Positions 1-9,196 of a stretch of 64,000 nt of DNA are shown in pieces. The notes below the pieces were generated by a model, which was not told the origin of the DNA, did no database searches, and saw only the letters and a program-made list of their open reading frames with translations. Both the position numbers and the translations under genes were made by a program. This stretch comes from Roseiarcus sp963770275 (GTDB lineage: Bacteria; Pseudomonadota; Alphaproteobacteria; Rhizobiales; Beijerinckiaceae), in assembly GCA_963770275.1 (NCBI GenBank), contig CAVYPD010000046.1, forward strand, positions 1 through 64,000, read 5' to 3'. Numbering within the stretch: the first letter of the stretch is position 1; every line of letters begins with the position of its first letter.

Positions 1-422
1 AGGTGGAACCCGCGATCGCCTTGCTCCGTCGGGCGATTCTGCTCGTCCTCCTCGCGCGTGCCCTGTATGCCGGCTTCCATCTTGTCGAAGTCACCACTCA
101 TGGCGTGCTTGGCGGCCATGCCGGCCACTTCCGGCTCCACGATCATCCTGACGCGAAGAATCTCGAACGGCGCGAAGCCGGGCTCCTCGTTTCGTCGCGT
201 ATTGGCTTTCCCGATGACGTAGATTCCGCTGTTCATGCGGACTTCCACGAGGCCGGCGATCTCGAGGCTGACGACAGCCTCACGCACCGTCGGCCGGCTG
301 GCGTGAAAACGCTTCGCCAGATCTCGTTCGCCGGGAATGCGGTCGCCTTCCTCGTATTTGGACTGGATCAGTTCTTCGATCCGATCCGCCACGGCCTTGT
401 AGCTACGTCCTCGCTTCAGCAT
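1..422 (-). CDS. GntR/FadR-family transcriptional regulator, 3' end cut by window edge
   Basis: Read on the minus strand from the ATG at 422-420, the frame stays open to the window edge (140 codons). The first ~75 residues form a winged helix-turn-helix of GntR type: IEELIQSKYEEGDRIPGERD, then LAKRFHASRPTVREAVVSLE and a basic wing. The following segment (ILRVRMIVEPEVAGMAAKHA) looks like the start of an FCD ligand-binding domain. It is divergent from the importer/aminotransferase genes to its right, so it is probably their repressor, responding to the substrate or an intermediate. The fold call is firm; the ligand is unknown. Confidence 0.88.
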   Translation of the reverse strand, partial: MLKRGRSYKAVADRIEELIQSKYEEGDRIPGERDLAKRFHASRPTVREAVVSLEIAGLVEVRMNSGIYVIGKANTRRNEEPGFAPFEILRVRMIVEPEVAGMAAKHAMSGDFDKMEAGIQGTREEDEQNRPTEQGDRGFH

Positions 423-463
423 TCTCCAACATTCTTGACTCTCGTTTTGAAGCGGGTAGCTTC

Positions 464-493
464 AACTGGATAACCAGTTTGGATAGCCAGTTT
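464..493. promoter_or_regulatory. Candidate GntR operator in the divergent intergenic region
   Basis: The sequence AACTGG-ATAA-CCAGTT (464-479) is a perfect inverted repeat and is followed at once by TGG-ATAG-CCA (480-489). A further half-site AACTGGAT lies near 521-528. FadR-type GntR proteins commonly bind short palindromes of this size. The position between the regulator and the ABC genes fits autoregulation and control of the operon. The repeat is seen directly; binding is inferred. Confidence 0.5.
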
Positions 494-592
494 CGAACTT
501 AGCCTCCTGTTGCAAGGGGCAACTGGATCGGAAAAAATACGGGCTGCATGATGGGTCCGTATCCAACGGATGATGATATCCGACGAGGCGTC

Positions 593-1423
593 ATGATAAA
601 TGAGCCGTCAAACGTCGCCTCTTCTGCATCGCCCCGATCGACGCTTCTGTATCTCGAGAATATCACCAAGTCCTATGGTGCGCTGCAGGTACTCCACGAC
701 GTAACAATCGACGTGCAGAAAGGCCAGGTCGTCTGCCTGATCGGGCCGTCGGGAGCCGGAAAATCCACGCTTCTGCGCTGTGTGAACCATCTGGAAACGA
801 TAAACGGTGGGACGATCTATTTCGAGGGCGACCCCGTCTACCGTTATATGAAAGACGGCAAGCTCGTCATCGATCCGGATCGCCGGATCGAAGCGACGCG
901 GGCGAGCATCGGAATGGTGTTCTAGTCGTTCAACCTCTTCCCGCATCTCACGGTACTGGGAAACATCGTCGAGGCGCCCATTCATGTCCTGCGCCAGAGC
1001 CTCGCCGAAGCGCGCGAGCGGGCGATGGCGCTCCTGAACAAGGTTGGCCTCACGGACAAGGCCGACAATTATCCGCACCAGTTGAGCGGTGGCCAGCAGC
1101 AGCGCGTCGCCATCGCGCGCGCATTGGCGATGAGCCCCAAGCTGATGCTGTTCGACGAGGCGACCAGCGCCCTCGACCCGGAACTCGTCGGCGAAGTCCT
1201 GAAGGTTATGCGTGACCTGGCGTCCGAGGGCATGACGATGCTGGTGGTGACGCATGAGATGGGATTTGCACGCGACGTATCGGATTCGGTCGTCTTCATG
1301 GCGGAAGGGGAAGTGATCGAAAAGGGGGCGCCACGCGACATCTTTTCGTCACCCAGCAATCCGCGCACCCGTCAATTCCTCCAGACGATCCTCCAGGGCG
1401 AAAGCGTTGCCGCCGCAAACTGA
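593..1423 (+). pseudogene. Amino-acid-type ABC transporter ATPase with in-frame amber codon at the Q-loop
   Basis: ATP-binding subunit of a polar amino acid uptake (GlnQ/HisP-like) importer. Walker A is GPSGAGKST, the signature is LSGGQQQR, Walker B is LMLFDEATSALD, and the H-loop is VVTHEM. The frame is intact across the whole length except for TAG at 923-925, exactly where the family has the Q-loop glutamine (MVF-Q-SFNLFPHL). CAG to TAG is a single C-to-T change. Start: ATG 593 is preferred because GAGG precedes it; 548 is possible. Either a nonsense mutation or a base-call error. If real, the importer is dead unless suppressed. Followed by its binding protein and permease. Confidence 0.85.
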
Positions 1424-1502
1424 TCGATCAAACCGAGCTGCCGGCTGCTTGTAACGAAACTTCAAGGCCGGGAAAGAGAATGTCATAAAAAGGGGAATAT
1501 CC

Positions 1503-2406
1503 ATGTCCAAAATAACAGATACTCTGATATCGGCGCGCCTCTCGCGTCGCACGATGCTGGCTTCGGGCGGCGCCATGGGCGCCGGCATGGCGCTTGGCGT
1601 TCCCGCCATTGCGGCGGCCGCCGCGCCGGCGCTCGACACGTCCTTCAAGGACTTCACGATTGCCTAAATTCGAGGCCGACGAATTCCCTCGTAAAGATCC
1701 AGAAAAAGGGCGAAATCCAGCTCTGCACGTCGAACGACTGGCCTTATTCCTACCTCGATACCAAGACCAACGAGTTCAGCGGCATCGACGCGGATATTTT
1801 GAACTTCGCTACCAAGATGGTGAAGATCAACAAGATCGTCGTCAACACGGTGCCGTTCGACGGCATGATTCCCGGCTTGCTGGACGGGCGCTTCGATATC
1901 GTCGGCGATTCGATCCACTACACCATCGCCCGAGCCAAGGTCGTCGATTTCACCTTTCCCACCTATTATTATTCCGAATGGCTGGCGAACAAGAGCGGCG
2001 CCGGCGAGTATGCGGCCATCTCGGACCTGAAGGGAAAGACCTGCGGCGCCCTGCTCGGCACCAACTATGCCGAATGGATCCAGCAGACGCTGGGCGTCAC
2101 CTACCAGGGTTACAAGACCTGGATCGAGATGGCGCAGGACCTTCAGAACGGCCGCCTCGATGCAGCCGTCCACGACCAGCCGATCATCGCCGCATCGATC
2201 AAGGATCACCCGGAGTGGGGATTGCAGCTTTCCGCCGACTATAGCCGCGCCAGCTCAAGAATCCGGCCGGCTACAGCCGCTACGCCGTGCGCCAGGGTGA
2301 CGTGCAATTGCGCACCGGTCTCGATTCAGCTCTACAGTGGATGGAGGACCAGGGGGAGATGAACAAGATTCTGTCGAAATGGGGCCTTGGCGCCTACAAC
2401 AACTGA
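1503..2406 (+). pseudogene. Periplasmic amino-acid-type substrate-binding protein, disrupted
   Basis: Begins with a Tat-like signal (RLSRRTMLASGG..., residues ~11-40) and continues as a family-3 solute-binding protein (KKGEIQLCTSNDWPYSYLDT, then FDGMIPGLLDGRFDIVGDSI). The frame is broken three ways: TAA at 1665-1667 where a Gln codon would be natural, one missing base just after it (~1675-1685), and one missing base near 2255, before the tail GEMNKILSKWGLGAYNN. Reassembled, it is a full-length SBP of ~300 residues. Unlike most frameshifts in the window these two are losses of a base. It pairs with the flanking ATPase and permease. Confidence 0.82.
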
Positions 2407-2523
2407 ACTGTCCGAACTTTCGGCAAATTTGTTTGAAACGGCTTCGCACATCCCGGCAGGCGACGTTCTGCATGGGTTCTGCGGCTTGCTCGGCTATGGG
2501 CCTCGAGCGCAGCCTGCCGCGGG

Positions 2524-3252
2524 GTGGCAATGATTGTTCTGCAAGAAATGCTTTCGTTCTTGCCGCAACTTCTCGAAGGAGCGGTGATCACCATCACGGT
2601 TTCGCTCGCGGCCTATGTCTTCGCCCTCATCGGAGGGCTGGTCTTCGGGCTGGCGAGGCTTTCGCGCTTCATCGTCATTCGTGCGATCGCGACCGTCTAT
2701 GTCCAGTTCATACGCGGCACGCCGCTGCTTCTTCAATTGTTCTCCATCTATTACGTCCTGCCCTATGCCGGCATCGTGCTGTCGCCCTTCGCCTCCGGCG
2801 TGCTGGGTTTGGCAATCAACTACAGCGCCTATACGGCGGAAGTCTTCCGTTCCGGCATTCAGGCGGTTCCCGCCGGCCAGCGGGAAGCCGGGCAATCGCT
2901 CGGCATGTCGCGCCGGCTGCTCATGCGCCGCATCGTCCTGCCCCAGGCATTTCGCATCGTCATCCCGCCGATCGGCAATTTCTTCGTCTCGATCTTCAAG
3001 GATTCCACGCTGGTTTCCGTCATCACCATGCGGGACCTGATGTTCGCCGGCGAACTTCTCGCATCGGCGACTTTCAAGCATTTCGAAATATTCGGAATGG
3101 TGGCGATCATCTACTTCTGCATCAGCTATCCCGTCGCGAAATTCGTGGAATATGTCGAAGGCCACTTCGACGTGCAGCGCAGAGGCGTCGCCGCATCGCG
3201 CCGGATCGCCGGAAAACCGTCCGTGCCGGCCGCAGCCAACGGAAGCGGCTGA
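2524..3252 (+). CDS. Amino acid ABC transporter permease (HisMQ type)
   Basis: Inner-membrane permease of a polar amino acid importer, 242 residues, intact. It has the family N-terminus (LLEGAVITITVSLAAYVFAL), the loop FIRGTPLLLQLF, and the ATPase-contact EAA motif around REAGQSLGMSRRLLMRRIVLP. About five membrane segments are visible. Start taken at GTG 2524; ATG 2530 is an alternative. It is the only permease in the set, so the channel would be a homodimer. It follows the broken ATPase and SBP genes and precedes the aminotransferase. Confidence 0.9.
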   Translation: MAMIVLQEMLSFLPQLLEGAVITITVSLAAYVFALIGGLVFGLARLSRFIVIRAIATVYVQFIRGTPLLLQLFSIYYVLPYAGIVLSPFASGVLGLAINYSAYTAEVFRSGIQAVPAGQREAGQSLGMSRRLLMRRIVLPQAFRIVIPPIGNFFVSIFKDSTLVSVITMRDLMFAGELLASATFKHFEIFGMVAIIYFCISYPVAKFVEYVEGHFDVQRRGVAASRRIAGKPSVPAAANGSG

Positions 3253-3331
3253 AGCTCAGGCGCCCACCCGAAAGGCTTTTTCGGAACGCACGCGTAACCT
3301 AATCGCTCGCCTCTTTTCCAAGGAACATGCT

Positions 3332-4717
3332 GTGCCCACCCTTCGCAATTCGCTCGCGGCCGCCGATATCTCGCATCATTTGCATCCGCGCACGAACTGG
3401 CGAACGCATGAGGCGATTGGGCCCCAGATAATAACGCGTGGCGACGGTGCCGAAATCGAGGACGATGCTGGCCGGCGTTACATCGAGGGAATGGCCGGCC
3501 TGTGGTGCGCGTCGCTGGGGTTCAACCATCCGCGCCTCGCGAAGGCGGGAGCGGCCCAGCTCGAGAAGCTGGCTTTCTATCATACCTTCGCCCACCGCAC
3601 GACCGACATCGCCAGCGATCTGGCGGCGCGCCTCGGCGAGATGGCGCCGAACGGCCTGCGTCGCGTCTGCCTTAACACCTCCGGGTCGGAAGCGACCGAG
3701 ACGATGGTCAAGTTCGCCTGGTCGTACCACGCCGCACGCGGACAGCCGGAAAGGCGCAAGGTCATCAGCCGCAATCGCGGCTTCCACGGCAGCACCATCG
3801 TGGCGGCCAGCATGTCGGGCCTTCCGGACATGCACCTGGAATACGGCCTGCCCCTGCCGGGCTTCATCTATGTCCGGTGTCCGGACCTCTATCGCGAGGG
3901 CCAGCCTGGCGAAAGCGAAAAGGCCTTCGCTCAGCGCCTGGCCACCGAACTCGAGGAAATGATCGAGCGGGAAGGGGCCGGCTCGATCGCGGCCTTCATA
4001 GCCGAACCGATCCTGGCGGGCGGCGGCGTCGTGGTTCCCCCGGCGGATTATTTTCCGAACATCCAGGCGGTGCTCGACAAGCATGGCATCCTCATGCTCG
4101 ACGACGAGGTCGTATGCGGATTTGGGCGGACCGGAAATTGGTTCGGTTGCGAGACGGTGGGGATGCGCCCGGACATGATGGCCGTTGCCAAGGCCCTGTC
4201 CTCCTCCTATTTCCCAATCTCGGCGACGCTGATCAGCGACGAGATGTATGAGGTGCTCGCAGACAATCACAAGGGCGCGGTGTTCGGCCACGGCTTCACG
4301 AATTCCGGGCACCCGGTCGGGGCGGCGATCGCGCTGGAGGCGCTAGACGTCTACAACGAACTCGATCTCATCACGCTGGTCCGGCAGAAGGGCCGGCGCC
4401 TCAGGGAAGGACTGGAAAGACGGATCGGAAGCCATCCCTTCGTCGGCCAGATCAGGGGATGCGGCCTCATCATGGGCGTGGAACTCGCTGCGGATCCGGC
4501 CGCGCGCCGGGGCTTTCCCCCGGCGTTCAACTCGGCGGCCCTAGTTAATGCGGCGGCGTTCGAGCGCGGGCTCGCGCTGCGCAGCATGATGGGCGACATC
4601 CTCGGCATCTGCCCTCCCTACGTCATCACTGACGAACAGATCGACCAACTGGTCGACCGGCTGGCCCGGGCGCTCGACGATGTCACACCGGTCCTGAGGG
4701 AGGCAGCCGGATCATGA
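3332..4717 (+). CDS. Class-III (omega) aminotransferase, PLP-dependent
   Basis: Fold-type I PLP enzyme of the class-III family (beta-alanine/putrescine/omega-amino acid type), ~461 residues. It shows the phosphate-binding stretch NTSGSEATETMVKFA, the cofactor aspartate in LMLDDEVVCGFGRTG, and the Schiff-base lysine in AVAKALSSSYFP. The frame is open from 3152, but that start would overlap the permease by 100 bases. GTG 3332, preceded by AAGGA, gives a family-like N-terminus. Its stop overlaps the next ATG (ATGA), which implies translational coupling. Substrate unknown; context suggests an imported amine or amino acid. Confidence 0.88.
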   Translation: MPTLRNSLAAADISHHLHPRTNWRTHEAIGPQIITRGDGAEIEDDAGRRYIEGMAGLWCASLGFNHPRLAKAGAAQLEKLAFYHTFAHRTTDIASDLAARLGEMAPNGLRRVCLNTSGSEATETMVKFAWSYHAARGQPERRKVISRNRGFHGSTIVAASMSGLPDMHLEYGLPLPGFIYVRCPDLYREGQPGESEKAFAQRLATELEEMIEREGAGSIAAFIAEPILAGGGVVVPPADYFPNIQAVLDKHGILMLDDEVVCGFGRTGNWFGCETVGMRPDMMAVAKALSSSYFPISATLISDEMYEVLADNHKGAVFGHGFTNSGHPVGAAIALEALDVYNELDLITLVRQKGRRLREGLERRIGSHPFVGQIRGCGLIMGVELAADPAARRGFPPAFNSAALVNAAAFERGLALRSMMGDILGICPPYVITDEQIDQLVDRLARALDDVTPVLREAAGS

Positions 4718-5481
4718 CCGGTCCTTTCGATCTTACCGGCCGCGTCGCGGTCGTTACCGGCGCCAATAGCGGCATCGGCCTGGGCATGGCCCTCGGGCTC
4801 GCGGCCGCCGGGGCGAAGATTGCCGTCGTCGGGCGTAGTGCCGACAAGAACCAGGCCGCTATGGCGAAGATCGCCGAGGCAGGCGGCGAGGCGATGGCGA
4901 TCGAAGCCGACGTAATGCAGGAGGACGATTGCCGCAGGCTGGTTCGCGAGGCCGACGCCTGCTTCGGCCGGCTCGACATCCTGGTCAACAATGCCGGCAC
5001 CAATCAGCGCAAGCCGCCCGAGACGTACACGCTTGCCGAGTGGAACGGGCTGCTGACGCTGAACCTCACCAGCGCGTTTCTGTGCGCCCAGGCCGCCTAT
5101 CCTGAGATGTGTGCGGCGGGCCGCGGCAAGATCATCAATATCGGATCGATGCTCTCGCTTTTCGGCGCTTCCTTCGCGGCCCCCTACGCCGCCTCCAAGG
5201 GAGGAATGGTGCAGTTGAGCAAGTCCCTCGCTTCGGCCTGGGCCAAGGATAACATTCAGGTCAACGCCATTCTACCCGGATGGATCGACACCGACCTGAC
5301 GGTCGAGGCCAAGAAGCAGGTTGCCGGCCTGCATGATCGGGTGCTGGCGCGGACACCGGCGCGGCGATGGGGCTTGCCCTCGGATTTAGGCGGCATCGCC
5401 GTCTTCCTGGCCTCCTCCGCCTCCGATTTCATCACCGGCACCGCGATTCCCGTCGACGGGGGATATTCGTCGGAAGTCTGA
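4714..5481 (+). CDS. SDR-family NAD(P)-dependent oxidoreductase
   Basis: Classical short-chain dehydrogenase, 255 residues, intact. It has the nucleotide motif TGANSGIG, the NNAG motif, the catalytic serine in NIGSMLSLF, YAASK for the active-site Tyr/Lys, and a C-terminal PVDGGYSSEV. The sequence resembles gluconate/2-deoxy-gluconate dehydrogenases (KduD/IdnO group), but specificity cannot be fixed. It overlaps the aminotransferase stop by four bases, so it likely acts on the carbonyl product of the transamination. Confidence 0.88.
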   Translation: MTGPFDLTGRVAVVTGANSGIGLGMALGLAAAGAKIAVVGRSADKNQAAMAKIAEAGGEAMAIEADVMQEDDCRRLVREADACFGRLDILVNNAGTNQRKPPETYTLAEWNGLLTLNLTSAFLCAQAAYPEMCAAGRGKIINIGSMLSLFGASFAAPYAASKGGMVQLSKSLASAWAKDNIQVNAILPGWIDTDLTVEAKKQVAGLHDRVLARTPARRWGLPSDLGGIAVFLASSASDFITGTAIPVDGGYSSEV

Positions 5482-5545
5482 AAATTGGCCTGCCGGCACC
5501 CCTGCGGCCGTAGTCCACAAGCTCACGCGAAGGAAAGGGTTCCTC

Positions 5546-6205
5546 ATGCGTATCGATATGACTGCACTCAAGGACGTTCTGTATTCGGCGGTGCTCTCCG
5601 ACCTGCTCGACGAGTTCGGGCACAAGGACCAGGCGATGAGGCCCTTCGTCCGCCCCCTCGACGAGAACGTGCCGCTGTTCGGGCGTGCCCGCACGGGCAT
5701 CTATCTGAATACCTATTCCGTCCATGAAGGCGAGAATCCCTATGAGACGGAGATTGCGCTCGTCGACGACCTGAAGCCAGGCGACGTCGCGGTGCTCGGA
5801 TGCGACGGACCGACCTTGCGCATCGCACCCTGGGGCGGATTGCTGAGCACGGCGGCGCGCTGCCGCGGCGCCCTGGACTGTGTGACCGACGGCCTGGTTC
5901 GCGACATCCGCGCCATCCGGAAAATGAATTTCCCCGTCTTCCACGGCGGCATCGGGCCCCTCGACTCGAAGGGCCGGGGAAAGATGATGGCGCGGGACGT
6001 GCCGGTGAACTGCGGCGGCGTCCTCGTCCATCCCGGCGACCTGATCTTCGGCGACGCCGACGGCGTCGTCGTCATTCCGCAGGGCATAACGGAAGAGGTG
6101 GTCCACGCTGCCACGGCCAAGATCAGCAGCGAGAACAAGACACGCGCGGAACTCGAGGAAGGCAAGCTTCTCCTCGACGTGTACAACAAGTACGGCGTGT
6201 TATGA
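5546..6205 (+). CDS. RraA-like protein (aldolase/demethylmenaquinone methyltransferase-like fold)
   Basis: 219 residues. It carries the hallmark WGGLLSTAARCRGALDCVTD followed by GLVRD, the RraA/HMG-aldolase metal and substrate loop, and the late GDADGVVVIP segment. Family members include RNase E inhibitor RraA and 4-hydroxy-4-methyl-2-oxoglutarate-type aldolases. In a catabolic operon the aldolase/decarboxylase role is more plausible, but this is inference. The stop TGA overlaps the ATG of the next gene (6202), again suggesting coupling. Confidence 0.82.
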   Translation: MRIDMTALKDVLYSAVLSDLLDEFGHKDQAMRPFVRPLDENVPLFGRARTGIYLNTYSVHEGENPYETEIALVDDLKPGDVAVLGCDGPTLRIAPWGGLLSTAARCRGALDCVTDGLVRDIRAIRKMNFPVFHGGIGPLDSKGRGKMMARDVPVNCGGVLVHPGDLIFGDADGVVVIPQGITEEVVHAATAKISSENKTRAELEEGKLLLDVYNKYGVL

Positions 6206-7627
6206 TCGCCGCCCATCCGGCTGCGGGGGAAGCCGCCGTTCCTCCGTCGACGCTGCCGAATACCGCACCGTTCCGCGGCATCATCGGCTTTTCGCGGCTG
6301 AACAGCGAAGCACATCGTCATCCGATGGTCATCGTGCGCGGCGAGGGCATTCGCCTCTTCGACACCTACGGACGCGAATATGTCGACGGCGTCGCCACTT
6401 TCTACAGCGCCTCGCTCGGCTTTTCCGATCCGGAACTCATCGAGGCTGCAAAGGACCAGTTGGGGCGCATCGCCAATTTCTCGATGCTCAGCCATAGGCT
6501 GTCCGAACCGACTGAGGCGCTTGCCGAGCGGCTTGCCGACCTGGTCCCGCTGGAAAAGGCCCATATCGGTTTCGCCACCAGCGGTTCGGAGGCTAACGAG
6601 GCCATTCTGAAATTCCTGGCCCTGCGTGATGCCCATCAGGGCAGGGCCGGGCAGGGTATCGCGATCTCGCGCTGGAACAGCTATCACGGCAGCACCCAGG
6701 CGACGGCCAGCCTCGGCGGCGGCAGCAACGTCCATCGTGCGTTCAATCTGGAGATGGCCGACAGGCGCTTCCTGACGCAGCCCGATTTCGACGAGCATGC
6801 CCGCCCCGGCGAGACCGAAGGCGCGTTCGTCGAGCGGCTCGTCGACGAATTGCGCTCGCTGGTGGAGATGGAAGGACCGAGCCGGATCTCGTCTTTCTTC
6901 GCCGAACCGATCTCGGTTAGCGCCGGCGTGGCAGTGCCGCCCGAGGGCTACTTTGCCGGGGGTGCAGGAGGTACTGCGCGCCCACGGCATTCCGTTCGTC
7001 GACGACGAGGTGATCACTGGTTTCTGGAGGCTGGGCACGCGGTTCGGCGCGGGACGCTTTGGCCTGGCGCCTGACGCCGTGACCCTGGCGAAAGGCATCA
7101 ATTCCGGCTATTGCCCGCTCGGTGTCTTCGCCCTGTCGGGCGCGCTCTACGAGGAGATTTCTGAAGCCGCGGATGCCGGCGGTTTCCTGATGCATGGCGG
7201 TACCTATCACGGACACCCGCTAGCCTGGGCGATCGCGCTGAAATGTCTTGAAATCTACGAGACGCGCGATATTCCCGGGCATGTCGCGCGAGTATCCCAG
7301 GTCTTCGCCAGGCGCCTCGACGAACTGCATGCCCATCCGCTGGTGATATCGGTCCGCTACTCCGGCCTGCTCGGCGGCATCAAGGTGGATCGCGGCATCA
7401 TGGGCATGAGGAGCGAGGGACTTGCCCCACGGTTGGTGGCGGCGGCCCTGGAAGACGGGCTGATCCTTCGCTCGAGTGCGGGATGCGTCGTCGTCGCACC
7501 GCCGCTCATCATCCGCGAGAACGAAATCGACGAATTGTTCGACCGCTTCCAGCGCGCTCTGCAGCGGGTGGCGGCCGAAGCCGGACCTAGCTTTCAGAGT
7601 TTTGGCATTGAACCCTCGACCGCCTAA
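6202..7627 (+). CDS. Second class-III aminotransferase, one +1 frameshift
   Basis: PLP-dependent class-III aminotransferase: TSGSEANEAILKF (phosphate site), FVDDEVITGFWRLG (cofactor Asp) and TLAKGINSGYCPLG (Schiff-base Lys). The frame slips at the five-G run 6958-6962; removing one G joins PEGYFAG to VQEVLRAHGIPFVDDE. It is a distinct paralogue of the gene at 3332. The last ~10 codons and the TAA lie in IS200/IS605-end-like sequence (hairpin 7619-7634), so the native C-terminus may have been replaced. The frameshift is more likely a homopolymer error than decay. Confidence 0.8.
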
Positions 7628-7683
7628 AGGCGGTGGCTTCGGATTACGGCTGGAAACCAGGTTTATCGGCCCAAGGGGCCGAT
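7619..7683. repeat. Two hairpins marking the end of an IS200/IS605-type element
   Basis: ACCGCC-TAAA-GGCGGT (7619-7634) is a perfect 6-bp stem with a 4-nt loop. ATCGGCCC-AAG-GGGCCGAT (7665-7683) is a perfect 8-bp stem. IS200/IS605 elements carry subterminal hairpins recognised by TnpA, and a TnpA remnant begins right after (minus strand, ends at 7688). The first hairpin overlaps the aminotransferase stop codon. The second may instead be a transcription terminator. Confidence 0.5.
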
Positions 7684-7687
7684 TGGC

Positions 7688-8064
7688 CTACACGGCCTGA
7701 AAGTGGTCATCCGGCTCCTCCGGCTTCTGGTCCTCAATGTATTTCATCCAGACTTCGTCCGTCACATGGGCGCTCGATGCTACCCAGTAGCCGCGCGCCT
7801 ATAGATGCTGGCCCCAATATCGCTTGCAAAGCGTGATATTACGAAAGCAGTTTGTGCCAAGTCTTCCCCTTGAGATACTGAACCGCTCGCGACACAGACA
7901 GTTGGGGCGGGAGATCAGCATATGCACGTGGTCTCGATTGATCGCGCCCGCGTGAATCGTCATTTCGTTCGACCGCGCAATCTCACGCAAAAGCTCCCGC
8001 GTGGACGTTGTCAAAGTAACGGTGGTTCGTCAACTCGTAGGGCACATGCGTCCGTATCATCGTA
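7688..8064 (-). pseudogene. Degenerate IS200/IS605 transposase TnpA
   Basis: Minus-strand pieces match the small Y1 (HUH) transposase. RELLREIARSNEMTIHAGAI is followed by NRDHVHMLIS, which contains the HxH metal-binding pair. In another frame comes PPQLSVSRAVQYLKGKTWHK, then KRYWGQHL-stop-ARGYWVASSAHVTDEVWMKY and a DDHFQA tail. There is an internal TAG (7801-7803), at least one frameshift within 7850-7900 and no recognisable N-terminus, so it is dead. It shows a past insertion between the aminotransferase operon and dinB. Confidence 0.8.
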
Positions 8065-8119
8065 GCTCGTCGTGAGCGATTCGATTGAGGGTGTCTACTT
8101 ACGCAATCAGGCGCGACGG

Positions 8120-9196
8120 ATGAACGAAGGGCGGATACGCAAGATCATTCACGTCGACATGGACGCTTTCTATGCGTCGGTCGAGCAGCGCGACGATGCG
8201 ACCCTCAAGGGTAAGCCAGTGGCAGTCGGCCATCCGGCCAAACGCGGCGTCGTTGCCGCGGCGAGCTATGAGGCGCGAGCTTTCGGGGTTCGCTCGGCGA
8301 TGCCGTCAATCGTCGCTGCTCGGAAGTGCGCCGAACTCGTGTTCGTCCCCCCAAGGTTCGACGTTTACCGCGAAGTGTCCAGGCAAGTTCAAGCGATCTT
8401 CAGGGATTACACCCCATTGGTCGAACCGCTTTCTCTTGATGAAGCCTATCTCGACGTCACCGACAATCTGAAGGGTATCCCGACTGCGTGGGAGACCGCC
8501 AAGCAAATCAGGGCGCGCATTTACGAGGAGACCAAGCTTACGGCTTCCGCCGGAATCTCCGGCAACAAGTTCCTCGCCAAGATCGCATCGGACACTCGCA
8601 AGCCAAATGGTCAGTTCGCGATCATGCCCGACCAAGCGGCGGCCTTTGTTGCGAGCTTGCCGGTCGCGAAGTTCCACGGGGTAGGACCAAAGACCACCGC
8701 CAGAATGCACGCCCTTGGCATTGAGACGGGAGCGGATTTGCGGCGGCAAACCCTCGATTTCCTGCAGCGCAACTTCGGCAAGGCGGGGAGCTGGTATTAC
8801 GAGATCGCGCGCGGTCAAGACGACCGGCCCGTCCAAGCTGACCGCGAACGAAAGTCATCGGGATCGGAAACGACCTTCTCTGAGGACCTGATTGATCCCG
8901 TTCAAATCGAGGCCGGCGTGATCGCGATGGCTGACGATGTCTGGGCTTGGTGCGAGAAAGCGGACGCTCGTGGCCGAACGGTCACCGTGAAGATCAAATG
9001 GGCCGACTTTCAGATTTCCACCCGCAGCCGGTCGATGGAGATGACGATCCAAACGAGGGAGAAACTACATCAGCTCGCCCTTGGCCTGATCCGGTCGGTC
9101 TTCCCGCCGCTCAAAGGCATTCAACTCGTTGGCGTAACGCTTTCGAACTTTCAATCGCAATCAAGCAGCGAAGGGGCAGAGCTTCCGCTTTCGTGA
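8120..9196 (+). CDS. dinB: DNA polymerase IV (Y-family, error-prone)
   Basis: 358 residues, intact. It opens with KIIHVDMDAFYASVEQ (first catalytic Asp and steric-gate region), then the LSLDEAYLDVT palm motif with catalytic DE. The thumb HhH is at VAKFHGVGPKTTARMHALGI, and a little-finger domain follows. It extends replication past DNA lesions. Reading is open from GTG 8072, but ATG 8120 gives the usual N-terminus. It may be a secondary dinB copy, since it sits beside IS debris; Hyphomicrobiales often have several. Confidence 0.92.
   Translation: MNEGRIRKIIHVDMDAFYASVEQRDDATLKGKPVAVGHPAKRGVVAAASYEARAFGVRSAMPSIVAARKCAELVFVPPRFDVYREVSRQVQAIFRDYTPLVEPLSLDEAYLDVTDNLKGIPTAWETAKQIRARIYEETKLTASAGISGNKFLAKIASDTRKPNGQFAIMPDQAAAFVASLPVAKFHGVGPKTTARMHALGIETGADLRRQTLDFLQRNFGKAGSWYYEIARGQDDRPVQADRERKSSGSETTFSEDLIDPVQIEAGVIAMADDVWAWCEKADARGRTVTVKIKWADFQISTRSRSMEMTIQTREKLHQLALGLIRSVFPPLKGIQLVGVTLSNFQSQSSSEGAELPLS

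Noticed and set aside
3..473. Plus-strand ORF at the left edge
   Set aside because: It is the antisense shadow of the GntR regulator, whose minus-strand product has clear winged-helix residues.
3152..3331. Longer N-terminus of the first aminotransferase
   Set aside because: It would overlap the permease by 100 bases and has no aminotransferase similarity. GTG 3332 has a ribosome binding site and gives a family-like start.
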